DNA of 34,247 bases from Candidatus Aminicenantota bacterium (GCA_002877915.1 PNJE01000150.1:1-34247); one strand, 5' to 3'. Positions 1-10,990 are shown, counted from the stretch's first letter. The notes: generated by a model from the sequence alone, not told the origin. A program made the numbers and translations.

Positions 1-402
1 TTTAATTAGCACGCGTTTACGGCGCTGACCATCAAATTCGCCGTAAAAAATTTGCTCCCAGGGGCCAAGGTCCAGTTTTCCATTGGTTACCGCCACTACT
101 ACCTCCCGCCCCATAATCGTCCTTTTAAGATGAGCATCGGCATTGGTCTCGCCAGTCAGGTTGTGACGATAAGAACCGGGCGAATGAGGAGCCAGTCTCT
201 CCAGCCACTGGAAAAAATCCTGGTGCAAGCCACTCTCATCATCATTGATAAAGACGCTGGCGGTGATGTGCATAGCGTTAACCAGGCATAAGCCTTCTCT
301 TATTCCACTTTTTCTGACCTCTTCCTGGACTCGGTTAGTGATGTTTATGATTTGTTGTCTCTGTTCGGTTTGAAACCAGAGATACTCAGTCGAGGATTTC
401 AT
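1..402 (-). CDS. YjbQ/UPF0047 family protein (secondary thiamine-phosphate synthase-like), C-terminus cut by window edge
   Basis: Reverse-strand open frame absent from the ORF track because it lacks a stop in the window: [81 protein letters not shown]...[48 protein letters not shown], with YjbQ-like motifs (H.T..., NADAHLK, G.W..I.F.EFDG.R.R). Confidence 0.88.
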   Translation of the reverse strand, partial: MKSSTEYLWFQTEQRQQIINITNRVQEEVRKSGIREGLCLVNAMHITASVFINDDESGLHQDFFQWLERLAPHSPGSYRHNLTGETNADAHLKRTIMGREVVVAVTNGKLDLGPWEQIFYGEFDGQRRKRVLIK

Positions 403-441
403 TTTTCTTCTTCCCCTTTTATCAGATTATTAAAAAAAGAA

Positions 442-486
442 GGCCGGGGAAGTCAGGTATCAGACTGAAACCTAACAGGCCCGGCC
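442..486 (-). terminator. Rho-independent terminator of the S46 peptidase gene
   Basis: GGCCGGG...CCCGGCC inverted repeat followed on the minus strand by TTCTTTTTTT, just downstream of the stop at 506. Confidence 0.7.
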
Positions 487-505
487 TCCCTGATATTATC
501 TTCTT

Positions 506-2569
506 TTACTTTTTGCCGAGAAGCTCATCGGCCAGAGGCTTGGCGTCATAAATCTTAATTAAAGCTTCGATCAGCGCCTGACCATCAACCATAACCGATC
601 GGGACAGTTTTTCTTCATAGACAAACCTGGTCGGCAGCGACTGGATGTTACCATCAAAGAGAGCTCCCACAAATTCGCCCTTTCGATTAACTACTGGAGA
701 GCCCGAATTGCCTCCAATTGAATCAATGGTCGCTACGAAATTAAGGGGAGTATTTAGATTCAAAGCTGACTTTTTTTCCAGCCAGATTTTTGGCAGACTG
801 TAAGGAGGCTGGTAATTATGTTTTTTGGCTTTTTCATAAAGTCCAGCGAAGGTTGTTTCAAAGGGAATCTTTTTGCCATTTTCCATATAGCCTTTGACCA
901 CGCCGAAGCTAAGTCTCAGGGTTCCAGTGGCGTCAGGTGGAATCGAGGTTCCTTTGAGTTGAAACAGAGCTTTGGCAATTAATGTCCCGTTCTTTACTTC
1001 AACAGCTTGCACCCTTTTTTCATATCTTTCTCTAAGTCCGCGGGCGAGTGGTTCAACCATCAAAGCTAACTTGATCATCGGGTCCTGGCATTGGTAAATG
1101 GCCTCGGAACCTCCTTCCATTAATTTTTTTCTGAATTCTGGATCTTTTAATTTTGTGCCAGTGACCAATTCCTTAGCCACTTCTTCTGGCGATTTGCAGC
1201 CAAGAAGCCACTTGGTCTCCTGAAGGTCGGGCAGTTCTTCTTTGAGCTGCTTGAGCGAATCGGCCAGCTTGTAGATTTCAAAATCGTCATATATTGGACC
1301 CGTCGAACCAAACATTCTTCTGGCCGCCACCATTTCCGGATTCTGTCTATCGCGTTCGGTAGCCATTCTTACTAAGGCTCTGGCCAGATTGAAGTAAACG
1401 GTATTGAAAGCATTACCTCTTTCGATGAATTGATATTCTTTGAAGAAGGAAGCGTATTCTTTTTGAGCTTGAGCTATTTCCTCCCAGGCCTGACCATATT
1501 CCTTGGAGAGCTCTGGACGGCTGGCTATTTCCTGTCGGATTTTTTGCTCCTCAGCCAGTTTTTTGGCCATTAGCTCTTTATCTAACAGGCCGGATTGATA
1601 GCCGATGGTTGCTTTCAAGCTATTTTCAATCCCAAAAATAGTATTCAAGGAAATTCTTTCTTGCTCTGGTCCTCGATTAGCATATTCGTGCAGAAGGGCC
1701 TGCCTTCTTTTTAAATTGGCGATGGTGAAAGGATAGCTAACATCGCGGAGGAAGAGTAGCTGATCGTAAGTCAATAACCGACCAGTTGAGCCAGGATTGC
1801 CAGAGCAGAAAACCAGCTCACCTTCTTTAAGCGGACTGGTCGCCCATTTCAGATAATTAGGAGTTTTTAAAGGCTGGCCGTTTTCATACACCCGGAATAT
1901 GGAGATATCAAGATCATAGCGAGGATAGGTGAAATTATCGGGATCGCCTCCAAAGAAGGCAATTTCCTCTTCGACCGCAAAAACCAGGCGGACGTCATTA
2001 TAGGTTTTATATTTATAGAGATTGTATTTGCCGCCTGAATACAGAGTAACCACCTGGCAGCGAAGGCCAGTTTTTTCGGTAGCTTCTTTTTGAATATCAG
2101 ATATTATTTTCTGTCGGGCAGCCAAAACTTCCTGTGGGCTCATGCCCGGCTTCTCAGCGGAAAGGACCTTATCGGTGACATCTTCAATTCCTTCCAATAC
2201 CCAGAGTTCCACCCCGGGGCACTTTAGCTCCTGATCTCTTGTTCGGGCGTAGAAGCCGTTTTTGATAAGGTCGCGTTCGGCTGTGGATAAATTCTGAATT
2301 GCTCCCCGGCCGACATGATGGTTGGTTAAAACCAGGCCGTCGGGCGAGACAAATGAAGCCGATGCTCCACCAAAGCGCACTGACGCCAGGCGGAGATGGT
2401 CGAGCCACTCATCGGTAACCTTAAAATTATACTTTTTAGCTAAATAGTCCTTGGGCACCAGGTTATAGGGCCACATACCTTCATCTGCGACTGCTGGTAA
2501 AAGCAGCCAGAGAAGGAGGACCAGTAGACTTAAAGAAACCTTAATCCGGTTGGAGCGAAATCGGTTCAT
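506..2569 (-). CDS. S46 family serine peptidase (DPP7/DPP11-type dipeptidyl-peptidase), secreted
   Basis: Signal peptide; DEGMW start of mature protein; LTNHHVGRGAIQNLS (His), GGDPDNFTYPRYDLDISIFRVYENG (Asp region), DSIGGNSGSPVVNRKGEFVGALFDGNIQSL (Ser). Confidence 0.93.
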   Translation of the reverse strand: MNRFRSNRIKVSLSLLVLLLWLLLPAVADEGMWPYNLVPKDYLAKKYNFKVTDEWLDHLRLASVRFGGASASFVSPDGLVLTNHHVGRGAIQNLSTAERDLIKNGFYARTRDQELKCPGVELWVLEGIEDVTDKVLSAEKPGMSPQEVLAARQKIISDIQKEATEKTGLRCQVVTLYSGGKYNLYKYKTYNDVRLVFAVEEEIAFFGGDPDNFTYPRYDLDISIFRVYENGQPLKTPNYLKWATSPLKEGELVFCSGNPGSTGRLLTYDQLLFLRDVSYPFTIANLKRRQALLHEYANRGPEQERISLNTIFGIENSLKATIGYQSGLLDKELMAKKLAEEQKIRQEIASRPELSKEYGQAWEEIAQAQKEYASFFKEYQFIERGNAFNTVYFNLARALVRMATERDRQNPEMVAARRMFGSTGPIYDDFEIYKLADSLKQLKEELPDLQETKWLLGCKSPEEVAKELVTGTKLKDPEFRKKLMEGGSEAIYQCQDPMIKLALMVEPLARGLRERYEKRVQAVEVKNGTLIAKALFQLKGTSIPPDATGTLRLSFGVVKGYMENGKKIPFETTFAGLYEKAKKHNYQPPYSLPKIWLEKKSALNLNTPLNFVATIDSIGGNSGSPVVNRKGEFVGALFDGNIQSLPTRFVYEEKLSRSVMVDGQALIEALIKIYDAKPLADELLGKK

Positions 2570-2815
2570 ATTAACCTCCTGACGGCAGAATTATCTCAAA
2601 AATTCAGTAAAAATTAAATAAAAAAATAAAAGAAAAAATTTTAATTCACGGCATAAATTAAAAATTAGCTTAGTATAAAAATGAGTATCTTATTTTCAAA
2701 ATCATCCCGCCTTAATTTCTTTATTTTCAAAGGGCAGGAGATTATATTTAAGGCTTCGGGTCTTAAAGCTATATTTAAAGAAAATAAAATTAAAAGTCAC
2801 AGCTTTAATTAGTTA

Positions 2816-2831
2816 TGAAAGAAATCTTTCA
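2816..2831. promoter_or_regulatory. 7-2-7 perfect palindrome TGAAAGA-AA-TCTTTCA, candidate metalloregulator operator upstream of feoAB
   Basis: Direct reading of the AT-rich divergent intergenic region about 94 bp upstream of the feoA start. The regulator identity is inference only. Confidence 0.3.
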
Positions 2832-2924
2832 ACTAGATTTTTTATTTTTTTTATCTATCTACTAAAAAATTAGAAAAAAAAGAATATAATATAGCTTAAT
2901 TTAAGCACCCTTTGAAAGAAAGTC

Positions 2925-3224
2925 ATGTTTGGTAGAAGAGTTCATCACCTTATAAGCGAAATCCCAACTGGTTCTATCTGTACCTTGCTTGAGATTCCCC
3001 AGGGAAAAATTTTCCGGATAGTGGAAATTAAAGGTGGCCCTGGACTTCACCGGCGTCTGCTGTCACTCGGTTTCCATCGTGGAGACAGGGTGACTCTCGA
3101 TCGGGAAGCGATCATGCAAGGCCCGGTGCTGGTGAGAAATTTGACTGCTGATACTAAAGTCGCTCTTGGTCGAGGAATTGCCCAGAAAATTCTGGTGGAG
3201 CCGATAGGAGACAATGAAGGATAA
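2925..3224 (+). CDS. feoA: Ferrous iron transport protein A (FeoA domain)
   Basis: 99 aa SH3-like FeoA pattern (GKIFRIVEIKGGPGLHRRLLSLGFHRGDRVTL...GPVLVRNLTADTKVALGRGIAQKILV), overlapping feoB by 11 nt. Confidence 0.85.
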   Translation: MFGRRVHHLISEIPTGSICTLLEIPQGKIFRIVEIKGGPGLHRRLLSLGFHRGDRVTLDREAIMQGPVLVRNLTADTKVALGRGIAQKILVEPIGDNEG

Positions 3225-5142
3225 TTTTCCGGTAATTGTTTTTATCGGACAACCCAATTGCGGTAAAAGCACCCTTTTTAATTCTATAGCCGGTTATAAA
3301 GCCCAGACTTCTAATTTCCCGGGGACCACTGTCACTCACGCCCACAGCGAAGTCATGTGGAAGGGGCAGGTATATTCTATTGTCGATCTTCCTGGAACTT
3401 ACTCTTTAACTCCCTCTGAACCGCAAGAGAAGGTGGCTTTAACTCATATTTTTAAAGAAAAACCGGACCTGATCGTTAACGTTATCGACGCCTCCCTTTT
3501 GGGCCGCAGCCTGGAGCTAACCCTGGAACTGCTGGAGCTCGAATATCCTATGATAGTTGTGCTCAACATGATGGACTTGGCAGAAAAAAAAGGGATGTCA
3601 ATTAGAGTGGAGGAATTAGAAAAAAAACTCGGGGTGCCAGTGGTGAAAACGATAGCCATTCATGGCTTAGGGACAAAAGAGTTGTTGGATTCGGTAGAAA
3701 AAGCTCTGATTTCAAGAAAAGCACCAATTGCCCCCAGGTATGCTAAAGAAGTAGAAAAAAGGATCCAGAAGCTAATAGAAGCTCTGCCAGAAGACTTTCC
3801 GATAATTGCCAATAAACGTTTTACCGCCATTAAAGCTATAGAAGCCGAAACCATGGCGGCCGACAGATTTATCCTGGAAAGCCATAAGCCTTTAAAATCG
3901 ATGATAGACAGTCTCAGGCAAGAAATCTCCGATTGGCGAGAAGCTCCGGCTTATGAAGTAATTTCAGCTGAACGCCATCATTTAGCTTTGAAAATATTTG
4001 AGGAGTGCTGTCAGGTCCGACACGCCCGGGTGAACTGGGTAGAAGAACTGGATAATTTAATAATGCATCCGATTTTTGGTTATTTTTTTCTGTTGCTTAT
4101 TTTTGCCGGGATGTTTTACCTGATATTTAAAATTGGCAGTCCTCTGGAAACCTGGCTACTTAAGCCTTTTGAAAGTTTAAGGTTAAGTCTCCAAAGCCAT
4201 CATAACCTGCTGGCTGAATTGTTGAACGGTTTGATTCAGGGAATCGGGGGAGGGATAGCCATTGTCTTCCCATACTTTATTCCCCTTTTGCTGCTGATGG
4301 GATTTCTGGAAGACCTCGGTTATTTGGCCCGGGCCGGATTTCTTCTGGATACTTTTATGCATCGAATCGGATTGCATGGCAAATCTGTACCCATGTTTAT
4401 CCTGGGACTGGGCTGCAATGTCCCGGCGATTATGGCTACCCGGATTCTGGAATCCAAGCGCGATCGAATTGTTACGGCTTTATTAATCCCGTTTGTTCCC
4501 TGCGCTGCCCGGACAACCATCATTCTGGCTTTGGTAGCTTTTCTTCTCGGTCCCTGGTGGGCCCTGGGATTTTATTTCTTTAACCTGCTGTTGATTGCTT
4601 TTCTGGCTTTAGTCTTGAAGAAGTTCTTCAAATATTCATCACCCGGGTTAATTCTTGAAATTCCCTCTCTGAAGCTGCCTTCGCTAAAAAATATATGGCA
4701 GAAAACTTATTTTAATCTAAAAGAATTTGTCCGCTTTGCCTGGCCGATTTTAATTGGCGGCAGTGTTATTCTCAGTTTTTTAAGCTATATTAAATTTGAT
4801 CGAGTTTTTAATACCTTTCTTTCCCCTCTGGTGAGTGGTTTGTTAGGGTTGCCATCGAATTTGGGGGTGACTCTAATTTTTGGATTTCTCCGAAAAGAAC
4901 TTTCTTTGCTGATGATGTTTCAAGCTCTGGGAGTGGGCTATCAACAGCTCCTCTCGGTAATTACCAGAACCCAACTTCTTACTTTTGTGGCTTTTGTGAG
5001 TTTTTTTATTCCCTGCCTTTCTACTCTGGCCATCATCTGGAAAGAACTCGGACGGAGGATTGCCTTTCTTTCGGTAGCCCTTAACTTAAGTGTGGCCATA
5101 TTGGTTAGCTGGCTAATCAGGCTTCTTTTTTCGATTCTCTAA
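3214..5142 (+). CDS. feoB: Ferrous iron transporter B (Fe(II) transport GTPase/permease)
   Basis: G1 GQPNCGKSTLFN, G3 DLPGTYSL, G4 NMMD; membrane core GLGCNVPAIMATRILESKRDRI and PFVPCAART; C-terminal gate repeats. Confidence 0.95.
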   Translation: MKDNFPVIVFIGQPNCGKSTLFNSIAGYKAQTSNFPGTTVTHAHSEVMWKGQVYSIVDLPGTYSLTPSEPQEKVALTHIFKEKPDLIVNVIDASLLGRSLELTLELLELEYPMIVVLNMMDLAEKKGMSIRVEELEKKLGVPVVKTIAIHGLGTKELLDSVEKALISRKAPIAPRYAKEVEKRIQKLIEALPEDFPIIANKRFTAIKAIEAETMAADRFILESHKPLKSMIDSLRQEISDWREAPAYEVISAERHHLALKIFEECCQVRHARVNWVEELDNLIMHPIFGYFFLLLIFAGMFYLIFKIGSPLETWLLKPFESLRLSLQSHHNLLAELLNGLIQGIGGGIAIVFPYFIPLLLLMGFLEDLGYLARAGFLLDTFMHRIGLHGKSVPMFILGLGCNVPAIMATRILESKRDRIVTALLIPFVPCAARTTIILALVAFLLGPWWALGFYFFNLLLIAFLALVLKKFFKYSSPGLILEIPSLKLPSLKNIWQKTYFNLKEFVRFAWPILIGGSVILSFLSYIKFDRVFNTFLSPLVSGLLGLPSNLGVTLIFGFLRKELSLLMMFQALGVGYQQLLSVITRTQLLTFVAFVSFFIPCLSTLAIIWKELGRRIAFLSVALNLSVAILVSWLIRLLFSIL

Positions 5143-5325
5143 AAAACCGGGCCGAGGAATTAAAATCCTCGTGAGTTCAGCCAGCTTTACGGGTTAATTA
5201 AAATGAACTTTAAGCCGGGCTAAATTTAAGCTAAGCTATTAATTTAAATTTAATTGCTAAGTGGCTTATCAAAATCCATTTTAAGCCTGTTAGGCTTCAA
5301 GATTATTTTCGGGGAGATAAACGAG

Positions 5326-6225
5326 CTAATTTAATTTATTTTTTATAGCTTCAGCCAGCCTGGGGCCAACAATTTTAACTAAGGAATCATATGAGGCTTT
5401 TTTAATGGTTTCCAGACTACCATAAGAAATCAGCAATTTCCTTTTTCGAACCGGTCCAATACCTGGAATTCCATCCAGCTCGGAAGCAAAGCTGGCTTTC
5501 TGCCTTCTCTGGCGATGGAAACTGATGGCAAACCGGTGGGCTTCATTTCGTAGGTGCTGGAAAAGTTTTAAGGCCTCAGAGGTTGGATCTAATCTTAGGC
5601 CCTCGGGATGATTGGCCGAGAAAATAATTTCTTCTTTTTTCGCCAGGGAACAAGCCGGAATTCTTGATAATCCGAAAGATTCGAGAACTTCCCGGGCGAC
5701 ACCCAGCTGTCCCTTGCCTCCGTCCACAAAAATCAAATCAGGCAACGGCTGGTTCTCCTGTAAAAGGCGCTGCAGCCGCCGACTAAGAACTTCTCTAATG
5801 GAGGCGAAATCATCTGGGCCGTGAACAGTTTTTATCCGGTATTTTCGGTAATCAGATTTTACCGGCTGCCCATCAACGAAAACTACCAGTGAACCGACGG
5901 ATTCCTGGCCTCCAGTATTGGAAATATCCACTCCTTCAATTCGCCGGGGTGGAGAGGGCAAGCCCAGCAATTTTCCAATTTCAGCTAATGGACCGGCAGT
6001 TTCGTCTTTTTCTAAGAGAAGCCAGGCATTCTGATTGGCTAATTCTAAAATTACTTTTCTTTTCTTATTGTCTGGATATAGTAGCTGGGTCTTGAGGTGA
6101 GGCTGAAAAAAGCAGTTCCTTAGTTTTTCTTCCTCATCTTTTTTTAAATGGAAGGGAAGAAGTATATTGGCCGGTGGTTTGTCCTGCTGGTATTTTTCTT
6201 CGAGAGCTCTGAGCAGGATTTTCAA
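5326..6225 (-). pseudogene. uvrC: UvrC C-terminal part (RNase H-like endonuclease plus HhH), apparently frameshifted from the N-terminal part
   Basis: GVDISNTGGQESVGSLVVFVDGQPVKSDYRKYRIKTV...LPDLIFVDGGKGQLGVAREVL...LDGIPGIGPVRKRKLL are classic UvrC C-terminal motifs. The frame opens at a TTG immediately after an in-frame TAG, with no independent start signal evident. Confidence 0.85.
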
Positions 6226-7072
6226 CTAACTTGGCAGATGAAGCCCGGATTCGTCCTTCTCTCATGTGAAATATGAAGATCCCGGCTTTTCCCTCCCGGT
6301 GGGCATAGCCAACGATATCCATATTTTCTTTCCCGACTGAGATAACTCTCTGTATTTCTTTTAAGCTTTCCAGAGCCCGGATAATATCTCTCAGCCGGGC
6401 GGCTTCTTCAAAATTTAGTTCAGCTGCCGCCTGGTCCATCTTCTCCCGGAGTTGATGGAGGAGATGGCTCTTTTTCCCTTCTAAAAGCAGCAAAGCTTCT
6501 TCCAGATTATCCCGATACTTATTTTCCGAAACGAGGCCAACACAAGGAGCGGAGCACATTTTGAGATCATATTCCAGGCAGGGCCGCTTTCTATTCTTGA
6601 AGACCTGATTATCACACGTTCTCAGCCCAAAACTCCGGGCGATCAGAGTTATTAACTTTCTGGCTTCTTCAGCTGGGCTGAAGGGACCGAAATATTTGGC
6701 TCCGTCATCTTCCACCCGGCGAGAAAGATAAATTCCTGGAAATTTTTCTTTCACGGTAATTTTAAGAAAAGGAAAACTCTTGTCGTCCTTAAGTCGAAGG
6801 TTAAATTTCGGTTGATAGAATTGAATGTAATTATTTTCAAGAAAGCTGGCTTCTTTTTCTGAGCTGACCAGCAGGTAATCAATATCGTCGGTTTCCCCCA
6901 GAATATTCTGAACTTTAATGTCGGGGTTGGGCAAAAAGTAACTTTTAATTCTGTTTTTTAACGAGAGGGCCTTGCCAATATAGATGACCTCGCCCTGGGA
7001 ATTTTTGAAAAAATAAATACCCGGCCGGGGAGGGAATTTTTTGATTTTTTGTTTGAGAAGTTCTATTTTCAT
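6134..7072 (-). pseudogene. uvrC: UvrC N-terminal part (GIY-YIG nuclease plus UVR motif), runs out of frame near 6220
   Basis: PPRPGIYFFKNSQGEVIYIGKALSLKNRIKSYF, cysteine cluster CLEYDLKMCSAPC, UVR-like region; tail NPAQSSRRKIPAGQTTGQYTSSLPFKKR is out-of-frame sequence overlapping the C-terminal ORF. Confidence 0.87.
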
Positions 7073-7157
7073 CAGACTTGATTATAAATAAGCGAGTTCG
7101 TTTTAAAGGCCCAACTTTTATTTTAACACCAAGGCCTAAAGATAATCAGCTTAAAAT

Positions 7158-9152
7158 TTAGCTCAAGAGCTCCAGTTCGCGTTTTTTCAGACGGTTGAGC
7201 TCATCCCTGAATTGAGCGGCTTTCTCAAATTCCAGGTTCCGAGCAGCTTCTTTCATCAGGCACTCCAGCTCTTGAATTCTCTTTTGGCGTTTATCAGGAG
7301 ATAGGTAAATTTCTTTATCCTCAGCCAAGCGGGTATAATCTACATAATCGTGTTCGTAGATGCTGGCCAGCACCTCATCGATGTTTTTCCTGATAGATTG
7401 GGGAGTTATTCCATGCTGGTCATTAAATTGTTTTTGGCGCCGACGCCGGCGATTAGTTTCTTCGATGGCTTTTTTCATTGACTCGGTTATGGTATCAGCG
7501 TATAAGATGACCTTGCCGGAAACATTCCGGGCGGCCCGACCAAAAGTCTGTATCAAGCTGGAAGTGGACCGAAGGAACCCTTCTTTATCGGCATCCAGGA
7601 TGGCCACTAAGGAAACCTCGGGCAGGTCCAGTCCTTCCCGGAGCAAATTAATTCCCACCAGGGCATCAAATTTTCCCTTTCTCAAATCCCGTAAAATTTT
7701 AACCCGTTCAAGGGTTTCTATGTCAGAGTGAAGATAACGAACTTTCAATCCAAGCTCATGATAATAGCGGGTAAGATCTTCAGCCATTTTTTTGGTCAAG
7801 GTAGTAATCAGGGTTCGTTCGTTTCTTTTGGCCCGCTCTAAAATTTCTTTCATCAGATCATCTATCTGACCTTTGACCGGCCTGATTTCAACTTCTGGAT
7901 CTATTAACCCGGTCGGACGAATAATTTGCTCGACCACCTGCCCGGCGGACTTCTTTAATTCGTATGGTCCCGGGGTAGCAGAGACATAAATAACCTGCCC
8001 GACTCTTTCTTCAAATTCCCTGAAGTTAAGTGGTCGGTTGTCAAGGGCCGAAGGAAGGCGGAATCCATGTTCAATCAGAGTCAATTTACGGGAACGATCA
8101 CCATGATACATACCCCCGATTTGAGGAACAGCCACGTGGGATTCATCAATAATGGTTATAAAATCATCTGGGAAATAATCCAGCAGAGTATAGGGGGGTT
8201 GTCCCGGCTTCCGGCGGCTCAGGTATAAGGAATAATTTTCTATTCCCGGGCAATAACCAAACTCCCGTAATAGTTCCAGGTCATAGATGGTCCTTTCTTC
8301 AATCCGCTGGGCTTCAACATATTTACCCTGGCTATTGAAAATTTTAACTTGCTCTTTGAGCTCCTGTTCAATTCCAGCGATAGCTTCTTCCAAAAGCTCC
8401 CGGGGAGTGGAAAAGAAAGTTCTGGGGTAAATGACCACTCGTTCTAAAATTTCGTGTTTCTGGCCAAGCAGTGGATCGAAAACAGCTATTTCTTTCAGCT
8501 TGTTATCCTCTATTTCCAGTCGGTAGCAAAAATCTTCATAAGAAGGAAAGATATCAACGATATCTCCTCTAACCCGGAAAAACCCTCGGCGGAGGTCTTC
8601 ATCGGCCCTCTGATACTGAATGGAAACCAGACTATCTAAAAGCTTTTTCCTAGTCAGAGATTGACCGGTTTCGAGAGCAAAACTCTGGGAGTAATAGGTA
8701 TTCGGTGCTCCGATTCCATAAATGCAGGAAACCGAAGCCACTATAATAACATCTCGCCTGGAAAATAGGGCATTAGTGGCTGCCAGCCGCAGTCGATCTA
8801 TTTCTTCGTTAATAGTAGCTTCCTTTGCTATGTAAGTATTAGTAGCCGGAATATAAGCCTCTGGCTGGTAATAATCATAATAACTAACAAAATACTCGAC
8901 GGCATTTTCTGGGAAAAAGCGTCTGAATTCCTGATAAAGCTGGGCAGCCAGGGTTTTATTTGGACTTATTACCAGTACCGGTCGATTGACCCGGGCAATC
9001 AGGTTGGCAATGGTAAAAGTCTTACCTGACCCCGTAACTCCCAGGAGCACCTGGTGTTTTTTCCCCGACAGGCAACCTTCAGTCAGTTGCTCAATAGCCT
9101 CAATCTGATCGCCGCGGGGAGAAAACTCAGAGTAAAGTTTGAAATTTTTCAT
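7158..9152 (-). CDS. uvrB: Excinuclease ABC subunit UvrB
   Basis: [16 protein letters not shown] Walker [13 protein letters not shown] beta-hairpin, [42 protein letters not shown]-terminal UVR motif; 664 aa. Confidence 0.98.
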   Translation of the reverse strand: MKNFKLYSEFSPRGDQIEAIEQLTEGCLSGKKHQVLLGVTGSGKTFTIANLIARVNRPVLVISPNKTLAAQLYQEFRRFFPENAVEYFVSYYDYYQPEAYIPATNTYIAKEATINEEIDRLRLAATNALFSRRDVIIVASVSCIYGIGAPNTYYSQSFALETGQSLTRKKLLDSLVSIQYQRADEDLRRGFFRVRGDIVDIFPSYEDFCYRLEIEDNKLKEIAVFDPLLGQKHEILERVVIYPRTFFSTPRELLEEAIAGIEQELKEQVKIFNSQGKYVEAQRIEERTIYDLELLREFGYCPGIENYSLYLSRRKPGQPPYTLLDYFPDDFITIIDESHVAVPQIGGMYHGDRSRKLTLIEHGFRLPSALDNRPLNFREFEERVGQVIYVSATPGPYELKKSAGQVVEQIIRPTGLIDPEVEIRPVKGQIDDLMKEILERAKRNERTLITTLTKKMAEDLTRYYHELGLKVRYLHSDIETLERVKILRDLRKGKFDALVGINLLREGLDLPEVSLVAILDADKEGFLRSTSSLIQTFGRAARNVSGKVILYADTITESMKKAIEETNRRRRRQKQFNDQHGITPQSIRKNIDEVLASIYEHDYVDYTRLAEDKEIYLSPDKRQKRIQELECLMKEAARNLEFEKAAQFRDELNRLKKRELELLS

Positions 9153-9368
9153 TCTAAGCCAATCATCGTCCTGAAAAAATAATTTTATTCAAAAAAATTT
9201 TATGATTTTTATCTAAATGCTAATTAATTATTTTTAATTTATTTGGGTTAAGAGACTTAATCTTTATATCCGTAATCCTTAGAAATTATTATATCAAATT
9301 TTTTAACTTAGGATGGGGGAGAAATTATCTAACGGGAGAGCGAGTTTTAATTAAATAAAAAGTTGAAG

Positions 9369-9746
9369 CTATGGCTGATAATCCTTGGAGATTTTTATCT
9401 GGCCTTTGAACCTGGCTCCATTTTGGATTGAAACCTTGCTGGCGATGAGCTCACCGGAAAAGCGGCCAGTCTCGCCGATCACTACTCTTTCAGCCTGGAG
9501 CTTTCCATCAAGCTCCCCATGGATAAAGACATTCTTGGCTTTTATTTCAGCTTTCACTCTGGCCGTTTTCTGGATGCTCAGGTCATGAAGGGGTAAATCA
9601 ATTTTTCCGCTGAAGTTTCCAGCCAGTTCCAAGTCATCAGAGCCGCTTATGGTGCCGTCAATAATTAGATTTTGGCCAAGGCGGCTCAGGGCCTTGGTCA
9701 GACTGGTTTCGGTAACCGGTTTTTTTTCTTCTGGGCTCATACTCAT
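9369..9746 (-). CDS. Bactofilin family polymer-forming cytoskeletal protein
   Basis: NLIIDGTISGSDDLELAGNFSGKIDL...VKAEIKAKNVFIHGELDGKLQAERVVIGETGRFSGELIASKVSIQNGARFKGQIKI beta-helix repeats. Confidence 0.9.
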   Translation of the reverse strand: MSMSPEEKKPVTETSLTKALSRLGQNLIIDGTISGSDDLELAGNFSGKIDLPLHDLSIQKTARVKAEIKAKNVFIHGELDGKLQAERVVIGETGRFSGELIASKVSIQNGARFKGQIKISKDYQP

Positions 9747-9954
9747 TTCTCCAGCTTCTCAATTATATTTTATTTCGGACGGTAGTCAAACAGAACTTTT
9801 TATCTGTCTGATTCTTATTAGGCACAGATTATAGAGTTTCGCTGGCTTTTTATTTGCTTCACTCAGAAATTTATTCAGCCTGATATTAGCCTCGGGGAAT
9901 CGGATTAAAACTAATGGCTAATCTCAAAATTTTTAATAGCTTAAATTAACCCCG

Positions 9955-9982
9955 TTGACAAGCCGGGGTGATTTGGTAAAAT
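9955..9982 (+). promoter_or_regulatory. Candidate sigma70 promoter for tRNA-Gly
   Basis: TTGACA, 16 nt spacer, TAAAAT, about 60 nt upstream of the tRNA. Confidence 0.55.
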
Positions 9983-10043
9983 TCTTGGGTGATTGGTGGC
10001 TCATCAATCTACAGAAAGAATTTGAAGCTCTCTACAGGAGCGA

Positions 10044-10115
10044 GCGGGCATAACTCAACGGTAGAGTACGAGCTTCCCAAGCTCGGAGTTGCGGGTTCGA
10101 ATCCCGTTGCCCGCT
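10044..10115 (+). tRNA. tRNA-Gly (anticodon CCC)
   Basis: Cloverleaf by eye: acceptor GCGGGCA/TGCCCGC, D-arm ACTC..GAGT, anticodon stem CGAGC/GCTCG with loop TTCCCAA, T-arm GCGGG TTCGAAT CCCGT. Confidence 0.95.
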
Positions 10116-10183
10116 CTTTTTTATTTTCTGTTATTTATTCTGGAGATAAGAGCTACGATATTACGATAGAAGAATAGAAACAA

Positions 10184-10990
10184 ATGAGCGATTGGAATCT
10201 GATTTTGGATTTGTCCCCACTTCCGGGCTCCTGGAATATGGCTGTGGATGAATTCCTTTTCCATCTGGCTCAGAAAAATTCGGCGATTTATATTAGGTTC
10301 TATACCTGGCTGAGGCCGACGGCTTCTTTGGGGTGCGGCCAGGAGGTGACCAGGGTATTAAACCTTGAAGAATGCCGCCAGAGGGGAGTGGATGTCGTTA
10401 GAAGAATGACCGGGGGAAAGGTGGTCCTGCATCACCTGGAAGTGACTTACTCGGTCGCTTCCTCCCGAGTTGACATTTTTACTGCTACTCTCGAAGGATC
10501 CTATCGGCTAATTTCAGAAGCCTTAGTAAAAGGCCTGGAAATCATGGGTCTTAAGGCCGCTTTGGCTTCGACCACCAGCGCCAGTTATGCTCGGAGTAAC
10601 TTACCTTGCTTTGCCTACCCGGCCAGAAACGAAGTGGAAATAAGCGGAAAGAAAATAATCGGCAGTGCTCAAAAAAGAGCCGGGACAGCCTTCCTCCAGC
10701 ACGGGTCTATCCCGTTAATAAAAGAAATCGAGCTCCTTTCAGCTATATCTTTTGGATTGGCCTCTTTCCGGCAGGAAAGCCTTACCTCTCTCTCTGATGA
10801 ACTGGGCCGGAAAATCAGCTATGAAGAAGCGGCTGGCTTTTTTTGTCGGGGCTTTGAAGATTATTTTAAAGTCAAGCTAAAACCGTTTCAGTTTTCGGCG
10901 GCTGACCTGGAGCAAATCAAGAAAATTGAAATTAGTAAATACGCTAATTCGGCCTGGACTTTACAAAAAATTGAACCGGCTGGAGTTTGA
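10184..10990 (+). CDS. Lipoate--protein ligase A/LipM (BPL/LPL catalytic fold) family protein
   Basis: NMAVDEFLF, RFYTWLRPTASLGCGQ, VVRRMTGGKVVLHHLEVTYSV, NEVEISGKKIIGSAQKRAGTAFLQHGSIPL. Confidence 0.87.
   Translation: MSDWNLILDLSPLPGSWNMAVDEFLFHLAQKNSAIYIRFYTWLRPTASLGCGQEVTRVLNLEECRQRGVDVVRRMTGGKVVLHHLEVTYSVASSRVDIFTATLEGSYRLISEALVKGLEIMGLKAALASTTSASYARSNLPCFAYPARNEVEISGKKIIGSAQKRAGTAFLQHGSIPLIKEIELLSAISFGLASFRQESLTSLSDELGRKISYEEAAGFFCRGFEDYFKVKLKPFQFSAADLEQIKKIEISKYANSAWTLQKIEPAGV

Noticed and set aside
7360-7731. 123 aa plus-strand ORF
   Set aside because: Antisense to uvrB with atypical composition.
9989-10177. 62 aa plus-strand ORF
   Set aside because: It runs through the tRNA-Gly gene and its leader; not coding.
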